Source of the DNA: Chryseobacterium gleum
GTDB taxonomy: Bacteria; Bacteroidota; Bacteroidia; Flavobacteriales_D; Crocinitomicaceae
Length of the DNA: 22,080 nt
Assembly: GCA_943326315.2 (NCBI GenBank)
Contig: CALPSU020000010.1
Location: 1 to 22,080 of the forward strand
Direction of reading: 5' to 3'
Both the position numbers and the translations under genes were made by a program. The notes below the pieces were generated by a model. That model searched no databases, was not told the DNA's origin, and saw nothing but the letters and a program-made list of their open reading frames with translations. Every line of letters begins with the position of its first letter. Position 1 is the first letter of the stretch. This document shows, in pieces, positions 7,897-13,317 of the stretch.

Positions 7897-9324
7897 TTGA
7901 AAAAATCTCAATTTTACGATGAATATTGTATTGCCTTTGGACATGAACCAACGCTAGATCAATCTATCTTAATTAGAATGCTTGTTGACTTCATTGCATC
8001 GCAAGAAAAAAATCAATTATTTTTATTAAAAGGATATGCAGGTACAGGTAAAACATCAATCCTTGGAACTTTAGTTAAAGTACTTACTAATAATAAATTT
8101 AAAACTAGACTTTTAGCTCCAACAGGAAGAGCAGCAAAAGTATTGAGTTTAAAATCTACAAAAACTGCATTCACGATACACAAACAAATCTATAGAAGAC
8201 AACCTTCTACAGATGGAAATATACAATTATCATTAAGCCCAAACTTATTTAAAAATACGCTTTTTATTGTCGATGAAGCTTCCATGATTGGCGATTATTC
8301 GATTCAAAAAGATGGAAATATAAATCAACGAAATCTTTTAGATGATCTAATTGAATATGTATATTCTGGAGAAGGATGTAAATTGATATTACTTGGAGAT
8401 GAAGGTCAGCTTCCTCCTGTGGGATGTGACCACTCCCCTGCCCTCAATAAACAACATTTAGAATTTCATTATGCTCGTTTAAAAATTATTGATTTTCAGT
8501 TAACAGAAGTTTTAAGACAAACCGTCAATTCTTCTATACTTGAAAATGCAACACGATTAAGAAATGTTACGGATGGAGAGTTTCCACAATTTAAATTAGA
8601 AAAACACGGAGATTTAATTCGACTAGAAGGAGGAGAATTACAAGATGAATTAGAAGCTTCCATGGATAAATATGGAATGGAGGAAACAATTGTTATTACA
8701 CGGTCCAATAAATGGGCTAATACCTACAATAACCAAATTAGATCGAGAATTCTTTGGTATGAAGATTTACTTTGCAATGGAGATTTTTTAATGGTTGTTA
8801 AAAATAACTATTTCTGGATTGAAGACGATTCTAATGTTGGCTTCATTGCGAATGGTGAAATTATGAAAGTTATACGAATCTTAAAACGAGAAACTCTATA
8901 TGGATTTGAATTTATCAAAGCAATAATAGAATTTGTAGATTATCCAAACGAACCAGAAATAGAAGTTATCTTACTTCCTGAAACACTTAATTCTGAAGGT
9001 CCAAATATGTCTAGAGAGCGGATGAAGGAATTATTTTTCGCAATTGAGAAAGATTATGAGCATGAACGAAACAAAAGAAAACGCTACGATTTAATTATAA
9101 AAAACCCTTATTTCAATGCAATACAGATTAAATATGGGTATGCAGTTACGTGTCACAAATCCCAAGGTGGACAATGGGCATCTGTTTTTATTGACCAAGG
9201 ATATATTACAGAAGAAATGATGACGAGTGACTACTACCGCTGGCTATACACCGCTTTAACAAGAGCAACCGAACGCGTATATTTGGTTAACTTCTCAGAT
9301 GAGTACTTTTTAATTGATAATTGA
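7897..9324 (+). CDS. SF1 DNA helicase, RecD/Pif1-like AAA ATPase
   Basis: This 475-residue protein has the motifs of an SF1B helicase in order: Walker A GYAGTGKTS (46-54, Lys52), motif Ia LLAPTGRAA (72-80), Walker B VDEAS (125-129), motif III GDEGQLPPVG (167-176), EVLRQ (204-208), motif V TCHKSQGGQW (418-427, the UvrD_C_2/RecD type) and motif VI YTALTRATERV (451-461). It is a stand-alone helicase related to RecD, Dda and Pif1, likely acting in DNA repair or replication; no RecB or RecC gene is nearby. The start is TTG at 7897, immediately after the GNAT stop. The next ATG (7978) would remove part of the N-terminal helix that precedes the Walker A motif in this family. The last residues (LIDN) and the stop codon lie inside the palindrome at 9312-9343. 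Confidence 0.88.
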   Translation: MKKSQFYDEYCIAFGHEPTLDQSILIRMLVDFIASQEKNQLFLLKGYAGTGKTSILGTLVKVLTNNKFKTRLLAPTGRAAKVLSLKSTKTAFTIHKQIYRRQPSTDGNIQLSLSPNLFKNTLFIVDEASMIGDYSIQKDGNINQRNLLDDLIEYVYSGEGCKLILLGDEGQLPPVGCDHSPALNKQHLEFHYARLKIIDFQLTEVLRQTVNSSILENATRLRNVTDGEFPQFKLEKHGDLIRLEGGELQDELEASMDKYGMEETIVITRSNKWANTYNNQIRSRILWYEDLLCNGDFLMVVKNNYFWIEDDSNVGFIANGEIMKVIRILKRETLYGFEFIKAIIEFVDYPNEPEIEVILLPETLNSEGPNMSRERMKELFFAIEKDYEHERNKRKRYDLIIKNPYFNAIQIKYGYAVTCHKSQGGQWASVFIDQGYITEEMMTSDYYRWLYTALTRATERVYLVNFSDEYFLIDN

Positions 9325-9343
9325 CAATTGTCAATTATCAATT
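9312..9343. repeat. Perfect 32-bp palindrome spanning both convergent stop codons
   Basis: Sixteen-base arms with no spacer (left arm AATTGATAATTGACAA) mirror exactly about 9327/9328. The TGA of the helicase (9322-9324) and the TGA of the OmpA-like gene (9331-9333, minus strand) sit at mirror positions, and both proteins therefore end in Ile-Asp-Asn. As RNA it would form a stem of about 14 bp on either strand, so bidirectional termination is possible. No T-tract follows on either side, so it is not a textbook intrinsic terminator. Confidence 0.9.
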
Positions 9344-10110
9344 TTAAAAATAACATCCACCCTTCTATTCTTTTGTCTTTCTACTTCTGTGTATTCAGGA
9401 AAAGCAACAGGTAGTTTATTACTAAAACCTTTAAAATCTATTCTATTTGGTTCTATAGATTTATCTAATAAATATTTATAAACGGTATATGCACGTTGGG
9501 TAGATAGAGTAGAATCATTTTTACAGCAAACATGACCTCGAATAAGTGCAGTAACATTTTTATAACCATTTAAAAACTCGAACAAATCATTTGCTTCTTC
9601 ATACGCTTCATCGTTTAAAAACACAGCTTCACCAGGAACAAATTTTATATCCAAAACAATTGGTTCAATTGCTGTTTTGGAAGTTGTAATATTCTTGAAT
9701 TTCTCAGAAACAACAGCTTTTTGTAGTACAATCTCTTCCTTTATACTTGGTATTAGTTGGTATTTCACTTCTGCCTGTCTATTTAATGACAGTGTTTTAT
9801 TGTCATTTGTCTCGCCTCTACTGTTAACGTACTTAATTTTAAAACCTTCTTTTTGAATTCGATTTGAAATTTCTGTCAATCTTTTTTTTGATAAAAATTC
9901 GTTATAAATAACTGGCCCTATTGTATCTGTAGTTGTTTCAATAGAAACTTCATACTTTTCATTTTTAGAAAGTTTTAAAAAGTTAGAAAATTCCTTCTCT
10001 GACTTTGAAGTTAGAATTGAACTATTAAAATCAAAATAAAAATGAAAGGATTTATCTTGTGTGAAAGCAAAAGAAACAGAAAAAATAAATGGTAAAAGGA
10101 GCTTTTTCAT
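9331..10110 (-). CDS. Secreted protein with two tandem OmpA-like domains
   Basis: I place the start at ATG 10108-10110, giving 259 residues that begin with a signal peptide (MKKLLLPFIFSVSFAFTQ, probably cleaved near residue 18). A longer reading from TTG at 10143 would begin inside the promoter -7 element and bury the signal peptide. The C-terminal part (about 150-257) is a recognisable OmpA/MotB peptidoglycan-binding domain: IVLDIKFVPGEAVF, LSTQRAYTVYKYLLD, RIDFKGFSNKLP and QKNRRVDVIF. The N-terminal part (about 22-118) is a second, degenerate copy: FHFYFDFNSSIL, TTDTIGPVIYNEFLSKKR, then LNRQAEVKYQL. The peptidoglycan-contacting Asp/Arg pair appears as Asp62/Arg77 in the first copy, while the second keeps Arg206 but has Cys195 where Asp is usual and a shorter loop. 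It has no beta-barrel, so it is probably periplasmic. It has its own promoter at 10141-10172. Confidence 0.8.
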   Translation of the reverse strand: MKKLLLPFIFSVSFAFTQDKSFHFYFDFNSSILTSKSEKEFSNFLKLSKNEKYEVSIETTTDTIGPVIYNEFLSKKRLTEISNRIQKEGFKIKYVNSRGETNDNKTLSLNRQAEVKYQLIPSIKEEIVLQKAVVSEKFKNITTSKTAIEPIVLDIKFVPGEAVFLNDEAYEEANDLFEFLNGYKNVTALIRGHVCCKNDSTLSTQRAYTVYKYLLDKSIEPNRIDFKGFSNKLPVAFPEYTEVERQKNRRVDVIFKIDN

Positions 10111-10140
10111 AATTGTATTATCGATACTAATTAATAACAA

Positions 10141-10172
10141 CAAAACTAATCTTAATCAATTCCAAATCCAAA
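10141..10172 (-). promoter_or_regulatory. Bacteroidota-type promoter for the OmpA-like gene
   Basis: On the minus strand an exact TAnnTTTG element (TAGTTTTG, plus-strand 10141-10148) is preceded by a 20-bp spacer and TTTG (plus-strand 10169-10172). This matches the -33/-7 consensus of Bacteroidota sigma factors. Transcription would begin near 10135, about 25 bases before the ATG. A second TTTG, six bases closer, is an alternative upstream element. Confidence 0.6.
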
Positions 10173-10218
10173 TCTGATATCGAATTGAGGTATTAAAAAT
10201 ATTCTAAAACTTACAATA

Positions 10219-10782
10219 TCATTTATTATTCCAATTCGTCATAGTCATCCCAATACCTATAGTAGTGAAACTCTTAATAAATTCGGCACAAATTTCTAAT
10301 CTTTCTTGCAACAATGGTTTTTCGGGTTTATCCCATTCGCTAAGAACGTAATCAGCTTGTTGACCTGGGTGAAAATCATTTCCAACTCCAAATCTTAATC
10401 GTGGGTATTCGGATGTTTTCAAAACTGCTTGAATATCTTTTAATCCATTATGACCTCCGTCGCTACCTTTTCCTTTCATTCTTAATTTCCCAAATGGTAA
10501 GGCTATATCATCTGCTATAACTAATAGATTTTCAATTGGAATTTTTTCAGCCTGCATCCAATAATTCACTGCTTTACCAGAAAGATTCATGAATGTAGTA
10601 GGCTTTATTAGTATAATTGTTCGACCTTTAAATTTAACTTCAGCTACATCAGCTAATTTATTAGATAAAAACTTCCCTCCTAACTGACGAACAAACAAAT
10701 CAACAGCTTTAAATCCAATGTTATGGCGTGTTTCTTCGTATTTATCTCCTGGATTTCCTAGACCGACTATAAGATATTTCAT
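10219..10782 (-). CDS. pth: Peptidyl-tRNA hydrolase
   Basis: This 187-residue bacterial Pth1 is full length (E. coli about 194). It begins with the canonical MKYLIVGLGNPGDKYEETRHNIG block, giving Asn10 and the catalytic His20. Other active-site residues are Asn66 in FMNLSG, Asp91/Asp92 in VIADDIALP, and Asn112 in GGHNGL. It cleaves peptides from prematurely released peptidyl-tRNA so that the tRNA can be reused, in the cytoplasm, and is essential in most bacteria. The TPR gene lies 48 bp upstream on the same strand; the gap contains a -7-like element at 10797-10804, so pth may have its own promoter as well as read-through. Confidence 0.97.
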   Translation of the reverse strand: MKYLIVGLGNPGDKYEETRHNIGFKAVDLFVRQLGGKFLSNKLADVAEVKFKGRTIILIKPTTFMNLSGKAVNYWMQAEKIPIENLLVIADDIALPFGKLRMKGKGSDGGHNGLKDIQAVLKTSEYPRLRFGVGNDFHPGQQADYVLSEWDKPEKPLLQERLEICAEFIKSFTTIGIGMTMTNWNNK

Positions 10783-10796
10783 CCTTATTTTTTTTA

Positions 10797-10804
10797 CAAA
10801 TTTA
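10797..10804 (-). promoter_or_regulatory. pth: Candidate -7 element for pth
   Basis: An exact TAnnTTTG element (TAAATTTG on the minus strand) lies 14 bp before the pth ATG, which implies a leader shorter than 10 bases. No clear TTTG is found at the expected upstream distance, so this is weaker than the promoters at 10141 and 19986. Confidence 0.35.
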
Positions 10805-10830
10805 GAAATTAGATTCTTAGTAATTAGACT

Positions 10831-11169
10831 TTAAACTAAATCATCAAATTCATCAATCTCTAACATCACGTTTTTAGCCTCTTTTAATTCTGAATAGGTT
10901 TTATTATTCCCCTGAATTTTAGCAATCAACATTCCTTCATCGAAATATTTTGAAGCTTTTTCAATTTCTGTAATTGATTCATACAACTTTCCTAATTGAT
11001 AATATACCGCTAAATAATTTTTATCAATTTCTAACAGACTTAACAAAGATTCAATCGCTAAATCTTTTCTATTCTCTTTTGCATATTCTAATGAAAGTGC
11101 ATAAATCAAGAATGAATCGTTTGGATCTTCTTTCAGAAATTCATTTAATTGTTGGATTCTTGTATTCAT
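10831..11169 (-). CDS. Small tetratricopeptide-repeat protein
   Basis: This 112-residue protein has no signal peptide and consists almost entirely of helices matching two TPR units: residues about 17-50 (SFLIYALSLEYAKENRKDLAIESLLSLL pattern, split over two helices) and about 51-84 (AVYYQLGKLYESITEIEKASKYFDEG pattern), with the characteristic Ala, Gly and Tyr positions. The C-terminus is acidic (EIDEFDDLV). TPRs mediate protein-protein contacts, so it is probably a cytoplasmic adaptor, but its partner is unknown. It starts 2 bp after the osmC stop codon and so is probably translated from the same message as the peroxidase; pth is 48 bp downstream. Confidence 0.75.
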   Translation of the reverse strand: MNTRIQQLNEFLKEDPNDSFLIYALSLEYAKENRKDLAIESLLSLLEIDKNYLAVYYQLGKLYESITEIEKASKYFDEGMLIAKIQGNNKTYSELKEAKNVMLEIDEFDDLV

Positions 11170-11171
11170 TT

Positions 11172-11624
11172 TTAATAAACTGGTTCAATAATTATTTCTG
11201 TCAATACTGAATTTGCTATAAAACATTCTTCGTGCGCTTTTTCATGTAACAAATCTAACATTTCTGTTGTTGGTTGATTTTCTCCTATAAAAGTAATTTT
11301 AGGTCTCAAGTATAATTTTGTAACCGCCATCTTATTTTTTGAATTCTTTTCTAAAACTGCTTCTGAAGAATCTTCATAACTTCCAACTATGTATTTCTTC
11401 TTCGAACAAACAAAAAGAAAAGTCATCATGTGACAACTAGATAATGCAGCTGCTAATGCTTCTTCTGGATTTATGTGCTCAATATTCCCTATGTATTCAG
11501 GGGCTGCTGATGCAATCATTTTTTTTCCACCCTCAAATTCCCACGAATGGGTTCTATCGTAATTGAAATAGGAAAAATCATCTTTTTCATTTTTCCAGGA
11601 TATTTTCACTTTGTGGATTGACAT
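11172..11624 (-). CDS. OsmC-family peroxiredoxin-like protein
   Basis: I take the ATG at 11622-11624, giving 150 residues starting MSIHKVKISW, the normal beginning of this fold. An upstream TTG (11684) would lie inside the hairpin element at 11660-11717 and adds only a low-complexity extension. OsmC/Ohr proteins reduce hydroperoxides through two cysteines, here Cys64 in LSSCHMM and Cys134 in HEECFIANS, at the expected positions. NPEEALAAALSSCHMMTFL is the conserved central helix. The arrangement is closer to the OsmC/YhfA branch than to Ohr, so the exact substrate is uncertain. The protein is cytoplasmic and probably shares a transcript with the TPR protein that begins 2 bp after its stop. 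Confidence 0.85.
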   Translation of the reverse strand: MSIHKVKISWKNEKDDFSYFNYDRTHSWEFEGGKKMIASAAPEYIGNIEHINPEEALAAALSSCHMMTFLFVCSKKKYIVGSYEDSSEAVLEKNSKNKMAVTKLYLRPKITFIGENQPTTEMLDLLHEKAHEECFIANSVLTEIIIEPVY

Positions 11625-11659
11625 ATTAATTGATGTTGGATTTTGAATTTTGGATATTG

Positions 11660-11717
11660 GTTTTTTATTTTTTTGTAGGGACAAGGCATGCCCAGTCCCT
11701 ACAAAAAAATAAAAAAC
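11660..11717. repeat. 58-bp hairpin element: 23-bp perfect arms, 12-base loop
   Basis: The arms at 11660-11682 and 11695-11717 are exact inverted repeats. The outer part is T-rich/A-rich (TTTTTTATTTTTTT and its complement) and the inner part is GTAGGGAC/GTCCCTAC. The loop contains the 8-bp palindrome GGCATGCC. The element ends one base before the selO stop codon (11719-11721). On both strands the T-tract comes before and the A-tract after the G/C stem, the reverse of an intrinsic terminator. A small palindromic repeat of the REP/MITE kind is a better description; I see no second copy in this window. Confidence 0.85.
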
Positions 11718-11718
11718 A

Positions 11719-13209
11719 TCAGGATGAACAACTAATCTCTAAATCATTTGCCCAATCTGGGGGTAATTTTGCATACGATTCATATTCTGGTTGCTCATCA
11801 AATGGATTTTCTAAAATTTTTAATAATTTGTCTACTTCTGAAAAATCATCTTTTTGTGCTTTTTCAATTGCTATTTGAACTAAATAATTTCTTAAGATAT
11901 ATTTTGGATTTACTTTATTCATAGCAATCTTACGATCATAATCATTGCATTCTTCTAGTTTTAATCTTTTTCGATATTGAACAGACCAATCATCGAAAGA
12001 ATCACGATCAATAAACAAATCTCTAATACTTGAATTTGATTCAAAATTATCAATCTCTATATTGGATAAATTTCTAAAAAAGAGTGTGAAATCTACCCTT
12101 GATTGTTGTAATATAGAAAAAAGAGAATCTATCAATTTTAGATCTTCAGGATATTTCGTAATTAAACCCAATTTTTGATGTATTAAATCATCATACTCTG
12201 CTCTATATATCGGTAAATATCCAGCTAATATTTCTTGTGCTTCTTCTATCCCTCCTAACAAAGGCAACAATGCTTGTGCTAAAGCGCGACAGTTCCAATG
12301 TCCAATATGAGGCTGATTTACATAAGAATATCGTCCTTGATCATCAGAGTGATTACAAATATGACCTTGATTAAACGCTTCCATAAATCCAAAAGGACCA
12401 TAATCGAGTGTCAACCCAAGGATAGACATATTATCCGTATTCATAACACCATGCATAAATCCAACAGACTGCCATTGAGCTATTAATTTAGCAGTTCGTT
12501 TTACAACTTCTTTCAATAAAGCTTTATATGGGTTTTCATCCTTTACTAATTGAGGATAAAAATTTTCAATTGTATAATCGGTTAGAATTTTTAAATTTTC
12601 AAAATCTTCTTTGTAGTACCAATGTTCAAAAGAACCAAAACGTATAAATGTAGGTGCCATTCGGGTAACAACGGATGCTGTTTCAATCGTTTCTCTATAC
12701 ACTGAATCTTTAGATCCTGTTATACAAAGTGCTCTTGTAGTTGGAACACCCAAACCAAACATAGCTTCAGAACATAAAAACTCACGAATAGAAGATCTTA
12801 AAACAGCTCTACCATCCCCTCTTCTAGAATAAGGAGTTAAACCTGCACCTTTTAATTGAAGTTCAACCGGACCATTTTCTGTATTTACATTTCCTAAAAG
12901 TGTAGCTCTACCATCTCCTAATTGTCCTGCCCAATGACCAAATTGATGTCCAGAATAAACAGCTGATAAAGGTATTGAGGTTTCTAAAGTTTTGTTTCCA
13001 GTAAAAACTTCTATTACATCTTGATTCTTAAATATGGAATATTCTAAACCAATTTTAAGTAAAGATTTTTCACTTATCGAAACTAAAAAGGGCTTCTTTA
13101 AGACTTGAAGATTCATTAAGGAATAAAAATCAGTCGGTAGTTTTGAAAATGAATTTTCTAACTTCAAAAAATTATCAAAAGAATTACTTTCCTCTATTTT
13201 AATATCCAT
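11719..13209 (-). CDS. selO: SelO family protein adenylyltransferase (YdiU)
   Basis: This 496-residue pseudokinase-fold enzyme (E. coli YdiU is about 478) belongs to the SelO family, which transfers AMP from ATP to Ser, Thr or Tyr of target proteins and is linked to redox homeostasis. Conserved blocks are GHQFGHWAGQLGDGRA (87-102), QLKGAGLTPYSRRGDGRA (118-135), HGVMNTDNMS (253-262) and LDYGPFGF (268-275). By family comparison Lys120 and Glu143 form the ATP-positioning pair, Asp259 is the catalytic base, and Asn260/Asp269 bind metal. The protein ends SCSS, with Cys494 at the position where animal SelO has selenocysteine. It is cytoplasmic and is transcribed divergently from valS; a -7 element lies 16 bp upstream of the ATG. 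Confidence 0.95.
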   Translation of the reverse strand: MDIKIEESNSFDNFLKLENSFSKLPTDFYSLMNLQVLKKPFLVSISEKSLLKIGLEYSIFKNQDVIEVFTGNKTLETSIPLSAVYSGHQFGHWAGQLGDGRATLLGNVNTENGPVELQLKGAGLTPYSRRGDGRAVLRSSIREFLCSEAMFGLGVPTTRALCITGSKDSVYRETIETASVVTRMAPTFIRFGSFEHWYYKEDFENLKILTDYTIENFYPQLVKDENPYKALLKEVVKRTAKLIAQWQSVGFMHGVMNTDNMSILGLTLDYGPFGFMEAFNQGHICNHSDDQGRYSYVNQPHIGHWNCRALAQALLPLLGGIEEAQEILAGYLPIYRAEYDDLIHQKLGLITKYPEDLKLIDSLFSILQQSRVDFTLFFRNLSNIEIDNFESNSSIRDLFIDRDSFDDWSVQYRKRLKLEECNDYDRKIAMNKVNPKYILRNYLVQIAIEKAQKDDFSEVDKLLKILENPFDEQPEYESYAKLPPDWANDLEISCSS

Positions 13210-13225
13210 ATTTCAAGATTTAAAA

Positions 13226-13233
13226 CAAATATA
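13226..13233 (-). promoter_or_regulatory. selO: Candidate -7 element for selO
   Basis: TATATTTG on the minus strand is an exact TAnnTTTG match 16 bp before the selO ATG. No clear TTTG is found about 20 bp further upstream, so support is moderate. It shares the 108-bp divergent region with the valS promoter at 13269-13299. Confidence 0.4.
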
Positions 13234-13268
13234 TCCATATTTCCTAACGAAATCACCTTATATCTCAC

Positions 13269-13299
13269 TTTGACTTTAGATGAATAAATTCTATCTTTA
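13269..13299 (+). promoter_or_regulatory. valS: Bacteroidota-type promoter for valS
   Basis: TTTG (13269-13272), a 19-bp spacer and TATCTTTA (13292-13299, seven of eight positions of the TAnnTTTG pattern when the free positions count as matches) lie 18 bp upstream of the valS ATG. Transcription would start near 13306, giving a leader of about 12 bases with no Shine-Dalgarno sequence. Confidence 0.55.
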
Positions 13300-13317
13300 C
13301 CGTTCAATTAAAAAAAC

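Noticed and set aside
7718..7900. Possible 60-codon gene inside the GNAT gene
   Set aside because: It is a shifted-frame shadow of a gene with clear GNAT motifs and has no features of its own.
10111..10143. Upstream TTG start for the OmpA-like protein
   Set aside because: It would start inside the -7 promoter element and put 11 residues before a normal signal peptide.
11625..11684. Upstream TTG start for the OsmC protein
   Set aside because: The extension is encoded by low-complexity DNA and the hairpin arm; the family begins at the downstream ATG.
11660..11717. Reading the hairpin as an intrinsic terminator of selO
   Set aside because: The T-tract precedes the G/C stem and an A-tract follows it on both strands.
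11630..11878. Possible 82-codon plus-strand gene
   Set aside because: It crosses the hairpin and runs antisense into the conserved end of selO, with no recognisable protein features.
11719..13209. Selenocysteine codon at the end of selO
   Set aside because: The position is encoded as an ordinary Cys codon two residues before Ser-Ser end, and TGA serves only as the stop.
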